In this document: piece by piece, positions 1-11,428 of the stretch
How the letters are laid out: every line of letters begins with the position of its first letter
Position numbering within the stretch: position 1 is the stretch's first letter
Origin: Emiliania huxleyi CCMP1516
Lineage: Eukaryota; Haptophyta; Isochrysidales; Noelaerhabdaceae
DNA length: 64,000 nucleotides
Direction of reading: 5' to 3'
Assembly: GCF_000372725.1 (NCBI RefSeq)
Contig: NW_005200011.1
Coordinates: 310,918-374,917, forward strand
Made by a program: the position numbers and the translations under genes
The notes under the pieces: model-generated
Told to the model about the DNA's origin: nothing
Databases searched by the model: none
What the model saw: the letters and a program-made list of their open reading frames with translations, nothing else

Positions 1-1650
1 TTGCACTATGACCTGCCGCTGCTTCCCCCGAATATCGGATGGGCACCTGCAGGCCAATGCACGAGGGGGTCTGTCAGTGGAGAGACCACTTCACAGCTAT
101 GCCTTGCCCTTTAGGTGCTCTTAGTATGTTCTTGAATTCACCCGTCCCTGACTGCCTGAGTACATTCCCTTCGTATTGTCTTGTACTCGGCGTCCTGTGG
201 GTGTGTTCACAGTCTTGTGTGAATTTCGGCGCCGCCGAAATTCAAGGTCCGTCGGTCTCTTTTGACCGCGGCGTTAGAGAGATCCTTTGCTTGTCATGCT
301 TTTTGGCTTCTCTCTGGCGCTCCCGCTCCTGGCCGGCGTGTATACGCCGACAATGAATCAGCGTCTTTCTGCTGGCATCACGCATAGGAGAAGCCGAGAG
401 GCACGAGGTCCTCCAATTTGCCGGATCAGCAGCGCGGTCTGGAGCGTAGTTGTGGCGTATGCATTTGCCCCCCGCAGTCTGAATGGACCAACGCCCGAGC
501 TCATACTGCGCTCTGTGCAGCCTTCTCATGCAGTGAACGGGATCGGCGAAGTTGCGCCACCACTATCGTTGTCGTTCCTGCCACGCACCACCTTGAATAA
601 AGACACCGGCTTGAGCGGCCGTGGGTTGAGGCACACCGTAGTCGTTCGCAGGGCGCAACAACTAGCGATAGCGCAATATTTGCCAGGAGCTTCAGCCGAG
701 GGCTCGCTGTCAGTCGATCGGGAGTCACTGGGATGGCTTGCCTGCCTTCTCTGATTGGCATGCGAGGACGATGTGCTGTCGTCGAGGAGCAGGATTGCTG
801 GTTGCTCGTCGTCACTCGATGCGTGGCTGGGCGAGCAGCCCTGACCCGGCAAGCTGTCGTTGTCGGACTTTGCCCAGGCGACTCGACAGGAGTACTTATG
901 AGCCCAGCTAATAATTTGACGCTCCTTTGTTTTTTTTAAGTGGAGTTCTAATTGGAGTTGGTGCGCGTAATTTTCTGTGCTCCGCGCTAGGCCTCCTCTT
1001 TCTTTCAGAGAGAAAACATCGCGCGCTCTCGCGGGCGCTCCCAGCAGTTACGCGTGCAGCCCTCGGCAGCTGCAACGAGTGCGGTGCTCGGCGTGCTCTC
1101 GCCTACGGTGCTAACTGACGCAGTATGGCTGCAGGGACAAGCACGGAGGCGATGATGACCGAGCATCCACCTCTTGCCGCACTGCCTGTGCCGCGCAACG
1201 CTGCATTCCAAGAGCACAGCGGGGCCTGGGGACGATTGACTACTACGGCAGACTACGACTGAGCAGGCGAGTGAATGACGAATTAAGAAGAGAGGGGGAC
1301 TCGACCACCTCACCACAGAAGAGGCGACGGCTCACACACGAGAGATCAAGTTTGTCAAGGCATCACAAGCTAGCACATCGAATACCTAAAGACTTAAAGG
1401 CATCACACTACAAGGAACGCGGCTGAGCTGACTCCCTGTAGGGGGCGCCTCGGTGAACCAGGGACTAGGATCTCGTGCAGACGACACAGGGCGTGCTGCG
1501 CCCCGCGCGATCCCTGGCACAGAGGAGGCTGAGCCGCCGAACTTAGGATGCCTGCAAAGGCTGGCGAAAGCCGGCGACCCACAACAGCATATTTTCAAGT
1601 TTAAGAAATATTCTGTCTAAAACCGCGAGCTACGAGTACGAGTATCCGCC
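1..1650. other. No gene recognised
   Basis: No open stretch here resembles a protein family I know. The overlapping reading frames are short and biased by base composition. I see no tandem repeat, RNA gene or clear regulatory site. Confidence 0.5.
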
Positions 1651-1802
1651 CTGCAAACTTGTACACCCGAGTTTGGCGCTTTCGGGCTGAGAGTCAACTG
1701 CCATGGGCCCCGACCAGTACGGGCTGGCTCGCTTTGCTGTCGGTATCTGCGTTTGTCGTGCCACGTGTCCGCAGGCCGCGCTCCGGCGAGCCCGACGCCA
1801 CA

Positions 1803-2138
1803 ATGCAGGCTTCCGGCGGAGAAATGGCGCAGCTGTCTGTGCGGTCGCACTCGGAGTTCGTCGCGCTGCCGCCCAAAATCAAAGAACTGATCTACAAGCA
1901 GATGCCCGAGTGGTGCCTCTCGCGATGGCGCTCAATCTCAACGACGACGCGGGACACCGTGGCCGCCGGCAGTGTGCGCTTCGCCCCGCAGTGGTTCGTG
2001 GCGGGGTGGGGCCCCACCAGCCCTCGCGGCAGCTTCCCCTCGCTGCCGGATGTTGCAGAGCATCTGTCGCAGGTGCTGCGCCTGCTGTGCCCCCTGTCAC
2101 GCTCTCATTGCACCACTGACCAGTCTCGGGTGTCGTAG
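1803..2138 (+). CDS. Possible F-box-like protein fragment
   Basis: A possible exon begins at the ATG at 1803. After about 25 residues it contains a segment reading ALPPKIKELIYKQMPEW, followed by a Trp/Arg-rich stretch. That spacing recalls the Leu-Pro start and helix pattern of an F-box, which binds Skp1 in SCF ubiquitin ligases. A downstream acceptor-like TAG|G at about 2138-2140 could lead into another exon starting VDNAGRC. No substrate-binding repeat (LRR, kelch or WD) is visible. The similarity is short and may be chance, so the call is weak and no function should be inferred. Confidence 0.22.
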   Translation: MQASGGEMAQLSVRSHSEFVALPPKIKELIYKQMPEWCLSRWRSISTTTRDTVAAGSVRFAPQWFVAGWGPTSPRGSFPSLPDVAEHLSQVLRLLCPLSRSHCTTDQSRVS

Positions 2139-2239
2139 GTGGATAACGCCGGACGCTGTGCCGGAAACTGTGGCTTCGCCCTACGTACCCCGACGCGATG
2201 GGCAGGAGCGCTCATTTGGGCAGTTCGCGTTCATGTAGA

Positions 2240-4700
2240 GAGCTCAGGGTGCGGAGGCAAATGTTGCATATACGCATGAAAGGCAAGGTAAGCTTCTCCA
2301 CACACACAAGATGGTGGGGCAAGGGGGCGGGCAACCCTCGCGCGACTCAGGTCCTGCAAAACGGGCCCTGAGAGTTTTATGTATGTAAAAGAGGAATGCA
2401 GAAGATTGGACAGGGGAGGGACCGTCCAAAGGGGGAACGGAGGGATTTTGCATCTCGGCTGCATCCATGGGCCAGGGAGGCGAATGTAGACAGTGAGCGG
2501 CTGACGTCCTCGCGGGCGTGGCTGAGTACAGCCGACACTACGTGCTGCGGCAGCCCGCGGAGTCGCAGGAGGCGCGGTGGAGCGGCTGCGCTTGGACGCG
2601 ACGGCGAGGCTGGCCGGGCACGCTGTCGTCGAGAAAGGCACGCACGTCGAGATCCTGGGTTCGCAGAGGAGGGTTCGTGTGGATGCGGTCGAGTACGACG
2701 GCTACCCGGACGCCGAGCGTCTCCTCTCGTTAGAGGAAGAGACGTGGCTAGGCAGGTGACGCTCGGCGCCGGCAGCGCGGCCCCTAATACCAGCGGCGAG
2801 GCGAGCTCACTGGAGAGCGTGAGCCGTGGCGTGTGTGCGGGAGCCGCAGTGCGGAGAGAGCAAGCGCGAGACCGAGAGACGGTTTTGTGATTTGTGTGTC
2901 GTCGATCTTGGAATTGTGAATTGGAGACGACTCTCGCAGTGACTTCAGACTTGGATCTCTCCGATGCCCGCGCCCCGGCGGCGGGGGCTGTGACTCTGAG
3001 GCAACTGGCAGTGCCTATCAGAGAGTGCCCAACAGCCCGACAAATCACCTACCTGACAGCACCTGACAGCCTGACAGCCGGAGATATTAGTCAGAGTACA
3101 GCAGGCGGCGAGTGCAGCCTTGTCCGAATACCTTATTAATGATCATTTGGGGGGAAGAGTGCGGAGCACTTGAGCCTTGACTCTTGGGTAACCGTTTGAT
3201 ATATTTATTTACTTATAGCGAGTTACAGCACGATGAGTGCTAGATCGGAAGATCGATTAATGTTAGACAGCAACGGCTATCCGTGCTGCTGTGCGCCCCC
3301 TGGTGCTAGCGTGAAACGCGCGTACACCGGCACATTGTCGGCCGATGCGCGGCTCGCCGCCCACCCCACGCGGTCCCTAGGTGTTAGCATGAAAACCGTC
3401 CGTGAAGGGCTCCTAGGCCATCACTGGGTCCACAGCAGACGGACACACAGCCTCAGCCGGCCCGGCGGGCTCCCGACCAGAGCGGCAGAGCCGTTCAGGT
3501 GTGGGCACAAACGGACACTCTGCCGACCTCTACACCCCTAGACAATCCACCCCGACTAGCATACGGTGTCAGCCCGACCACCCTGCGGCCCCAGCTACCA
3601 GATGGCGCCGCTCGGCTCGGCTGGAGTCGCCTGGAGCGCCCAAAATCGCGGAGCCGGCGATGTCCTCCGGCCAGCAGCCGGATCGGGCGTCCGACCCGCC
3701 CCCTCGGCGACCCGAGATGCTTTCCCCGGCCCCCGAGGCTTGGTACACCGCGGGAGGGAAGCAGCCCAGCCACCCTACACCGCCCAGGCCGCCTCTACGA
3801 GCCCAGGCGCGCCGTCGAGAGTGCCGACGCGACGTCGACGATTTTGGCCTGCGAGACGGAGGCGAGGAGCGGCGTGAGGGCGCCATGTGCCCGGGCGACG
3901 GGCTAAGGGGCCGCTACACGGGCCGCAGAGCTCACCAGCGCCGGCACGGTGGCGCTGGTAGCAACGATAATGCTCGTAGCCGCCTTTGGCAGTACCTGAC
4001 CGAGGGCTGACTCGCGACGGCGACGGGGCGGCGAGCTGGGTGGCGGGGTGCGGGGAGGAAGGAGGGGACGCGCCGCGAGAGGGAGGGAGGGGGGCTCTCA
4101 CGTCTCGCTGGCCCTCCCCGCCCCCCACGGGTTCGGGAGGGTCGGTGGTGCTGCTCTAGGCGGTCGTCCTGGGTCGCCAGACCGGTCCTGCGGCGGAGTC
4201 GGAGGGTGAGGACCCAGGGGCACGGCCGTGCGGCGGAGGGGACGCGCATCGCGCAGCTCGCAGCAGCCGGAGAGGGCCCGAGCCCCGCCAGAGAGTTGAC
4301 CACCGCTCAGGCGGAAGAGATTGCGTCGCTGAGGCTGCGCTCTGCGGCCATTTTCTACGCCCGATGCACGCCTGGCCCGGGAGGGGGAGGGGTTGTCAGA
4401 GAGACGCGGCGGGCCGGGGAGCGAGGGGACGCGCGCGCCTTCGAAGACTCACTCGCGGTGCCGGCCGGCTTGGTGGTGTCGTCCCTCTGAGCCGCAGGGG
4501 CCGCCAGCACCGCTACGGAGGCGCTGCCCGCCGGGAAGGTGCTTGGGAGGGGCGCTGGCTACTCCCCGGCGGCGCCTGCGGCCAAAGGGACGAAACGTAA
4601 ACGTCTCAGGGTGGGTGGTGCGCTCTAAGGCGCGCAGCCAGATCAGGTTCATACTCTTCGCCACTGCTGTCATTCCAGACACGCCTTTGACCCTTATAGA
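2240..4700. other. No gene recognised
   Basis: GC-rich sequence with many overlapping open frames on both strands and no family signature in any of them. A short AT-richer patch lies near 3195-3225. I see no repeats of note. Confidence 0.5.
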
Positions 4701-4718
4701 CCCTCCTCCGCTATGTGC

Positions 4719-5040
4719 TTGACCACCAGTCACGGGTTCCTCTGCAAAAGCGTACCAAAAGTGGAGCGGTACACTTTTGGTACACTCGTGGTACACTCCT
4801 GCGTGTCAGCTCTGTGGCGGCGGCGCCTGCGCGTGTCGGGCACGGGTCGCTGTCAGCCAGCGCGAGCTTGGAGCCTGTGGCACATGGGTTGACCACCAGT
4901 CACGGGTTCCTCTACCAAAAGTGGAGCGGATAACGCGCGTTACACTCCTGCGTCAGCTCTGTGGCGGCGGCGCCTGCGCGTGTTGGGCACGGATCGCTGT
5001 CAGCCAGCGCGAGCTTGGAGCCTGTGGCACGTGGGCGTCG
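4719..5040. repeat. Tandem duplication of ~150-170 bp, two copies
   Basis: Two adjacent diverged copies begin TTGACCACCAGTCACGGG at about 4719 and 4889. Each runs through a GTGGCGGCGGCGCCTGCGCG core to GCTTGGAGCCTGTGGCAC. The first copy has an extra block of palindromic GTACCAAAAG/CTTTTGGTAC sequence that the second lacks. Confidence 0.85.
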
Positions 5041-5100
5041 GGCGCGGCGACGCGCAGCGTCGGACCATAGGAAGCGAAACGACGGAGGAACTTCACTTCG

Positions 5101-5751
5101 AGTGGCCACTCGGTTTAGTCAGTGTGCACCGAGCCACAGAGAGGGAGAGACAAAGCTCGCTTCCGAGCTATCACGCCGCGCGTCGGGCCCTTAGGGGCCT
5201 CGAGAAGAACACAACCCCCTCTGATCCCCAGTGGTGCGGGTCGTTCACCGAGTGGCCACTCGGCGAGTGGCCACCGAGTGGCCACTCGGTTTAGTCAGTG
5301 TGCACCGAGCACCAGAGAGGGAGAGACAAAGCTCGCTTCCGAGCTATCACGCCGCGCGTCGGGCCCTTAGGGGCCTCGAGAAGAACACAACCCCCTCTGA
5401 TCCCCAGTGGTGCGGGTCGTTCACCGAGTGGCCACTCGGCGAGTGGCCACCGAGTGGCCACTCGGTTTAGTCAGTGTGCGGACCGAGCCCCAGAGAGGGA
5501 GAGACAAAGCTCGCTTCCGAGCTATCACGCCGCGCGTCGGGCCCTTAGGGGCCTCGAGAAGAACACAACCCCCTCTGATCCCCAGTGGTGCGGGTCGTTC
5601 ACCGAGTGGCCACTCGGCGAGTGGCCACCGAGTGGCCACTCGGTTTAGTCAGTGTGCACCGAGCCCCAGAGAGGGAGAGACAAAGCTCGCTTCCGAGCTA
5701 TCACGCCGCGCGTCGGGCCCTTAGGGGCCTCGAGAAGAACACAACCCCCTC
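5101..5751. repeat. 176-bp minisatellite, ~3.7 copies
   Basis: Units start AGTGGCCACTCGGTTTAG at 5101, 5277, 5453 and 5631. Spacing is 176, 176 and 178 bp, because the third unit has a 2-bp insertion. The copies are otherwise almost identical. Each unit ends in a cluster of GTGGCCAC palindromes. All three frames stay open across most of the array, so the long open frames here are repeat artefacts. Confidence 0.95.
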
Positions 5752-6682
5752 TCCCTCTTCTCCCAGTAAGCTAAAAGGACAGGAGGAGGAGAGAGAGAGT
5801 GGCCACCAAAAAAGTGGCCACCGACGGTGTAACCGTCGGCTCCGTGACACCGAGTACACCGAGTGCCCGAGTGGCCACCGGCCGAGCCAATGGACTGGTC
5901 CATGTGGGTGTACAGCGGTGGCGCTGTCGGCTTGCCCGCGCCGACTCCCGCCAGTGGTGCGGCTCCCGCCGGGACCGGCACGGGCACCGGCACTGGCAGT
6001 GCCAGCGACGGCGGCAGCAGGGCCGGTGGCGCCAGCAGCAATTTCGACAATGGCAGCGAGGCTAGCGGCGGCGGCGGCAGGACTGGTGACGACCGTAGCA
6101 GTGTGGCTAGCGACAGTTGCAGCGGCGGCGGCGGCGAGACCAGCGGTAGCGGCGGCGAGAACTTGCTTGCGGTTCGCCGCGGCAGCAGCCGCCCGCACAC
6201 CTGAACACAGAACAGGGCAATAACGCGTAGCTTAACAGACGAGATGCGATGATCAGTGTTGGCGGAAGCCTCACCGCTGCGACTGCTGCCCGTCGCAGCG
6301 GTTTTTGACGTCGGGTTCACGCTCGTGGAGCCGTCCGCAGGGTCAGCGGCTGCCATGAGCTGGTCCGTGATTTCATGGTGCGCAGGCACCTCCTGCGTAG
6401 TAGACAGGGCGTTCTGAAGCTCTGTTGCGATATCTAGATACGCTCCATCATCTGCGACGGCCGCTTTGTGTCGAGTCCGCGAAGACGCTGTGGCACGCCG
6501 TCTCCCGGGGACGAAAAAAGCGAGAAAAAATCGTGGTTGAAGTTTGATCTTGTGATCTCTGCAGTTCCCATGCTCCCAAACGTGTCCCCAACACGGGGGC
6601 ATGCACTCCGCAGCCTCAAATCCCGCTGTCGCTACCCGTGTTTCCACACCCAGGCTCAAAAAAAACGACCCTGAAAAAAAGA
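5752..6682. other. Non-coding or unassigned, GGC-rich, with hairpin
   Basis: A Gly/Ser/Ala-biased open stretch at about 5890-6200 (GGC/AGC repeats) looks low-complexity and has no known domain. The hairpin at 6273-6302 is listed separately. Confidence 0.4.
6273..6302 (+). other. Perfect hairpin followed by T-run
   Basis: ACCGCTGCGAC pairs perfectly with GTCGCAGCGGT across an 8-nt loop and is followed by TTTT. Related hairpins occur at 14189 and 41391. It resembles a pol III-type or structured RNA end, but no promoter boxes were found. Confidence 0.5.
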
Positions 6683-6895
6683 AAGAACACGGACAACCCA
6701 AGGGAGGGATGGGAGAACGGCACGCCGCCACCACACAGGGATTTTAAGGAGAGGGGTGTGGTGCGCTAGCCGTCGCCCGCCCTTGGGCGTCCGCCTCTTC
6801 CTATCTCTCTTCGCAGTCTCTCGCCGATTCTCGCTGCAACCTTCATGCCACCTCGCGGTCGTCCCACTCTCGTCGTTCTTTCCCAAAAACCGACC
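6683..6895 (+). repeat. Dispersed repeat family B, copy 1
   Basis: It contains ACCACACAGGGATTTTAAGG, then TCTTCCTATCTCTCTTCGCAG, then ACCTCGCGGTCGTCCCACTC. The same ordered blocks recur at 9488-9633 and 40752-40955, always on the + strand. A short G-rich stretch with AAAGAAAG runs precedes copies 1 and 3. The nature of the element is unknown. Confidence 0.85.
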
Positions 6896-6975
6896 CCTAA
6901 AAAGAAAGAAAGAAAGAAAACAGACAACCCAAGAGAGGGCAGGGTAGGCTCCGCCCCACTGTGATTCGGACTGAG

Positions 6976-7510
6976 CGACGGCAGGACCCTTTGAAATCAT
7001 GAATGGCGGCGTCCGGTGAGGCCCACACGGCCGGGGGTGGTAAGTGGGTGATAGGAGGGCCATAAACGACCATCACACCGGCCACCGGACCCCTCCACCC
7101 CCCCAAACACAGTCCAAACCGGCCCCGGCGGCCGGCGGGACGCACGCCGGCGCAGCACCATCAAGCTGCTGTACGGCCCCGGCATCGCCTCCCCAGAATT
7201 AGCTCTCAGTCAAGATATTGTGCACATGGGTGGTCTCTACAATATACTCACTGACACTGAACCTCCCAGAGCTCGTCCCGGTCCGTCACGGCCATCCTCG
7301 TCCTCCGCGGCGCCGGCTCCGGCCCCTCCGCCGCACTGTGATGAGCGTCGGCAGGACCCTTTGAAATCATAAATGGCGGCGTCTGGAGAGGCCCCCACGG
7401 CCGGGGGCGGTAAGTGGGTGATAGGAGGGTGATAAACGACCATCACACCGGCCACCGGACCACTCCACCCCCCCCAACACAGTCCAAACCGGCCCCGGCG
7501 GCCGCCGTGC
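6976..7510. repeat. Tandem duplication, period ~369 bp
   Basis: The block GGCAGGACCCTTTGAAATCA ... GGTAAGTGGGTGATAGGAGG ... AACACAGTCCAAACCGGCCC occurs at 6981-7135 and again from 7350. The spacer between the two holds the truncated family A cassette. Confidence 0.85.
7139..7300 (+). repeat. Dispersed cassette family A, truncated copy 1
   Basis: It carries the 5' half of the family A cassette: CACCATCAAGCTGCTGTACG, then ATTGTGCACATGG, then CTGACACTGAACCTCCCAGA. Similarity stops near GGCCATCCTCG, and the 3' part seen in the other copies is missing. Confidence 0.8.
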
Positions 7511-9487
7511 AGGAGGCCGCCGGGGCGCACCAAACGGCCCTTCACGGCCGCCATACGGGCCACCACGGCCCGTCCCGGTGGCATGGGTGCCGCCGCGCAC
7601 CCGCCCGACGCCCCCGGCCCGCCAGCTCCCGCTCTGGGGGGCTTCACCTCCGCCAGCGGGCCGAGCGTGCCGCCTTCTCGCCGCGCTGCGGCCGCACGCC
7701 CGAGAAGTGGCCGAAGGGCGACCTACGCGGCACTAAAATCACGACTAGAAGCGCCGCCCGCCAGCAGGCAGCTTGCCCGCCGCGCGCCGCGCGCCGCCGC
7801 AGCCCCCGGCCGGCGCTGGAAGGGCTATGCCGGCCGGTAGCCGCCGTCGCGCCGCCCGGCGGCCGCGTGGGCCGCAGCGGTTGGGGAGGCGGCGCCAGGA
7901 CGCTCCGAGCGGAGCTAAGAAGAGCCTGGGCGCGGGGTGAGGGCCCGGGAGGGCGACGTGGGCCATGGTGGTGGCGTGGGTCCCCGGGGCCGGCGTGTGG
8001 GGTCCCGGGGAGGTCGGTGGTGGAGTGTGGCAGTTGGGGGCTACAACGGAGGAGGCCGTCCGGAATGGTGGAAGGGAGGGGGGGTGACGGTGTCACAGGG
8101 GGTGCCGGACCGGGAGGCGGCGATAGCGTTGGCGGCGGCGGCGGCANNNNNNNNNNNNNNNNNNNNNNNNNNNNNNNNNNNNNNNNNNNNNNNNNNNNNN
8201 NNNNNNNNNNNNNNNNNNNNNNNNNNNNNNNNNNNNNNNNNNNNNNTCAAATCAAATCCTCCCTCTCTCGCTAGCGGCGGCGAGAAAGGGGAGGGGGAAC
8301 CGCTTCCGCCATGGTCGGAGCTCGAGGGCGGAGGGGGGGTCCGTCGGTTACCGATCAGTTTAGACCCAAGCTTCCTCGTGGTTGCGGAGTCGAGGTGGTG
8401 TCAAGACCAGTCGAATAGTCGGAGTCTTGCCCGGTGCCGGGTTCGGAGTCGGCCGGATGGCGGGCAGCGGGGGCGCGGCCGCAGCGGCGCCGGACGCGAG
8501 GTTGGGCCGTCGCGCGCTTTGGGAGAGGCGGCGGCGCGGGTGGCAGTGGCTGGGGCGGCGGTGCGGGTGGGCGGGAGGCGGCCGCCGACGGTGGCGGTGG
8601 CGGCCGGGCCATCGGCGGCGGGCGGCGCGGCGGGTGGGGCGGCAGCGGGGCACCAGGAGATGGTGCCGTGGGCAGCGCTGCGGGGAAGCGAGGAAGCGGC
8701 GGAGGGAGGGAGGAGGGGGGGGCGGCTCGCCTGCCGCCCTCGAGCCGCGACAGCCGGTGCCGTGGCCGGCCCGCCTTCGAACGCGAAGGGGGGACGGCCT
8801 CATGCCGCCTCACCGCGAGAAGCGGCGGCCGGCCGCCACCTCAAAGGAGGCCTCTCGCGCTCGAAATACGTGCGAGGCACCTGCCGAAGGGGGTGGGGTG
8901 GTCGGGCGGTCTAGGGGAAGGCGTCTCCGGTGGGTGGGCGCCGCTCCTACAGCGCGCGGGGCGGGGAGGCCGACTGCGGCGGTGATACGGTCGCGCGCGC
9001 GGGGCGTGGAGGGCCAGGGAGGTGGAATCCGGGGCGGCGGAAACCTCCGATTTTTTGCAGTTCTAATTAGCCCGAGGCTGGCCGGAGAGGATTGACGTAT
9101 CCGATTTTTGTTTTTCCGCTGGTCCAGCCGGCCAGCCGTGCCTACGGCGAGAAAAGGAGCGTCAGACCCGGTCCGATCTCGCGCTCCAGCGGGAACGCCG
9201 AGCGCCTCGGACGCCAAGCGGAAACGGCGTTCCGAGGCGGGGCGCGGTGGCGATCGCCGGTCGGCGCCTTCGCGGCCGGCCGGCCCGGTGGGTTGCCACG
9301 GCACATGCGCCGCGCGCCGTCGCCAGGCCCCGCCGCCGCCCCGCCAGAGCAGCGGCGAGATGGGAGGCGGTCGGCGGGTGACATCGGCTCTTGAGCGAGC
9401 TTTCAGCTCACTTTGACGACGCTAGGAAAATCAATTCGTGGAATCCAGTCCGAGATGCAGTGAGGCGGAGCCTACCCTGGGATGGGA
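7511..9487. other. Very GC-rich unassigned stretch with an assembly gap
   Basis: Pro/Arg/Gly-biased frames are open on both strands, but none shows a known motif. No gene can be supported. Confidence 0.5.
8147..8246. other. Assembly gap (100 N)
   Basis: Exactly 100 unknown bases, a fixed-length scaffold gap placeholder. The left flank is a GGC repeat, a likely cause of the break. Open frames crossing it are meaningless. Confidence 0.99.
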
Positions 9488-9633
9488 CCAAGGATGGGAC
9501 GGCACGCCGCCACCACACAGGGATTTTAAGGAGAGGTGTGTGGTGCGCTAGCCGTCGCCCACCCTAGGGAGTCTGCCTCTTCCTATCTCTCTTCGCAGTC
9601 TCTCGCCGCTTCTCGCAATCTCGCGCTCCGCTA
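9488..9633 (+). repeat. Dispersed repeat family B, copy 2
   Basis: It matches copies at 6683 and 40752 through the TCTTCCTATCTCTCTTCGCAG block. It then breaks off exactly where the TA-flanked inverted-repeat element begins. Confidence 0.8.
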
Positions 9634-11236
9634 CACTGGTCAAACTATTAGCCTCATAATGAGGAACTTGCTAATAGCGATTTCAAATAGTGCTACTATT
9701 AGCTCAGAGGAGCTAATAGCTGAGCTTCATAACGTCTGGAGCTATGAGAACACCACTATGAGAAGGGCTAATAGCGACTATTAGGGCGCTATTAGGGCAC
9801 TATGAGAGCCTAATAGTGCCCTAATAGTGCCCTAATAGTGCGGTACCCACGCGACGCGCACTACGCGCGGCGCGGCAAGAGCGATGGCGCCGACTCTCTA
9901 GGAGACGGGCTTCCATGAGGCAACCACGGCGAACGAGAAGGTCACCGTGGAGTCGTTGAACTTGACCGTGGTGACGTCAGGCTTGGTGGTGCTCTTCATC
10001 ACCTTGACGCACCAGCCGCCGGCGGAGACGCCGGGCCACAGCGAGGGCGGCGCGAGCAGGAAGCTGGTCGTGCGGTCCGCACGAGCGCGGGTGTTGCCTG
10101 CGCAACAGGGGCACGGGGACGAGCGTCAGCCCGGCAGCTTGCGGCGGCGCGCGCGCGCGGCGACGGTGCGCACGGCTTGGGAGAGCAGGGAGAGAGAGAG
10201 ATAAGGCCGCTGCCGCCGCAGAACGCAGGATGTGGCTGCGTGCGGGGCGCGGCGGGCGCGGGCGCGCGCTCGGACCTTGCAATTTCAAACTGCGCACGCC
10301 CTGATCACGAACAGGATGCGGGCGGCGCAGAGATCTGCTGCCGCCCGGACCGCCGCCCGGGGATGACCCAGGACCTCGCCGGCGCTGCGCCGGCGAGGGG
10401 CCGAAGCCCGGCGGTCGATCGCGTCGGCAGCAGATGATCACGTTCTCCACACCCGCGCGCGCTGCGCGGTCGCCGTTCCGCCTCACATGCCTGCGGACAG
10501 CGCCGACGGGTGGTGAGGAGGGCGGAGAGCCGGCGGGCGCGGTGTGCGCGGTCGCCGCGCGCTGGTGGTGTGCGCGCGGTCGCCGCGCGCTGGTGGGCGA
10601 CAGCTCACCGAGCCGAGCGGGGAGCGGAGCGAGCGAGGAGCACACTGGCCAGTGTGCTGTGCGCGACTCTCAAATCAGCCAAGTCAAACAAGAAAAACAG
10701 GACCTCAGTCCTCGTCGACAACAAACCCTGCAGTGGTCGGCATCAGCGCGCCGGGCGCCGCAGGTCGTGCTGCGCTTCGAAAAGCCGCCGGCCTTCCTCT
10801 CGCATCGTCTCGTCCAGCTGCGCCTTGACCGATGGCAGCGCAAGGCTTCTCGCCGGATCCGTCCGCGATCACCGTGGATGGACGCCAAGAAGACCAGCGC
10901 TGCGCCGCACGCCGCCAAACCACCACGCTGGCGCCAGCTCGCAGAGGGTTTCTCGCTGCACGCCAGATGGTCAGCGGGCGCCGATGGCGGCATGGGCGCG
11001 ACGAGCTCCGTGGCCGGCATGTCGCTATGAGGCCCAGCTATTAGGCCGGGGCGCGCCGTGAAGCATGCGGCATGAATCGCGAAATCGCTAAGTGCGCATT
11101 ATGAGGGTCCATTATTAGGACATCGGCTATTAGCACACCTAATAATTGCACTATTAGCCCCTCTGAGCTAATAGTAGCACTATTTGAAATCGCTATTAGC
11201 AAGTTCCTCATTATGAGGCTAATAGTTTGACCAGTG
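9634..11236. mobile_element. TA-flanked DNA transposon-like element with 86-bp TIRs
   Basis: The ends are near-perfect inverted repeats of about 86 bp. They start CACTGGTCAAACTATTAGCC at 9634 and end with its complement at 11236. A TA dinucleotide lies immediately outside both ends, as in Tc1/mariner-type insertions. Subterminal CTAATAG motifs are repeated many times just inside each TIR (9762-9842 and 11105-11150). No DDE transposase was recognised, so it is probably non-autonomous. A minus-strand segment at about 10085-9906 could encode a short C-terminal domain (WPGVSAGGWCVKV then VVASWKPVS and a stop) that resembles chromatin-reader-like tails of algal transposons. An internal hairpin lies at about 10330-10440. 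Confidence 0.85.
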
Positions 11237-11428
11237 TAATTCTCCTCGTCCGCGCCAGTCCGCGCCCTTGTCGTGCCAGTGTGCTGTGCGAGAGGCTTGC
11301 GCTTAAGAATTCTCCTCGGCCTCTGCACCGGGATCCGCCTCCGACCTTCGCCCGCGTGCCTTCCTGCCCGAGGACCCTGCTGGCTCCTCCGCTTGTGGGC
11401 CTGCAGCCCTCTGGGTCCTGTCTGTTCC

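Noticed and set aside
5101..5751. Regular repeats considered as a CRISPR-like array
   Set aside because: Units are contiguous 176-bp tandem copies with no unique spacers, and the genome is eukaryotic.
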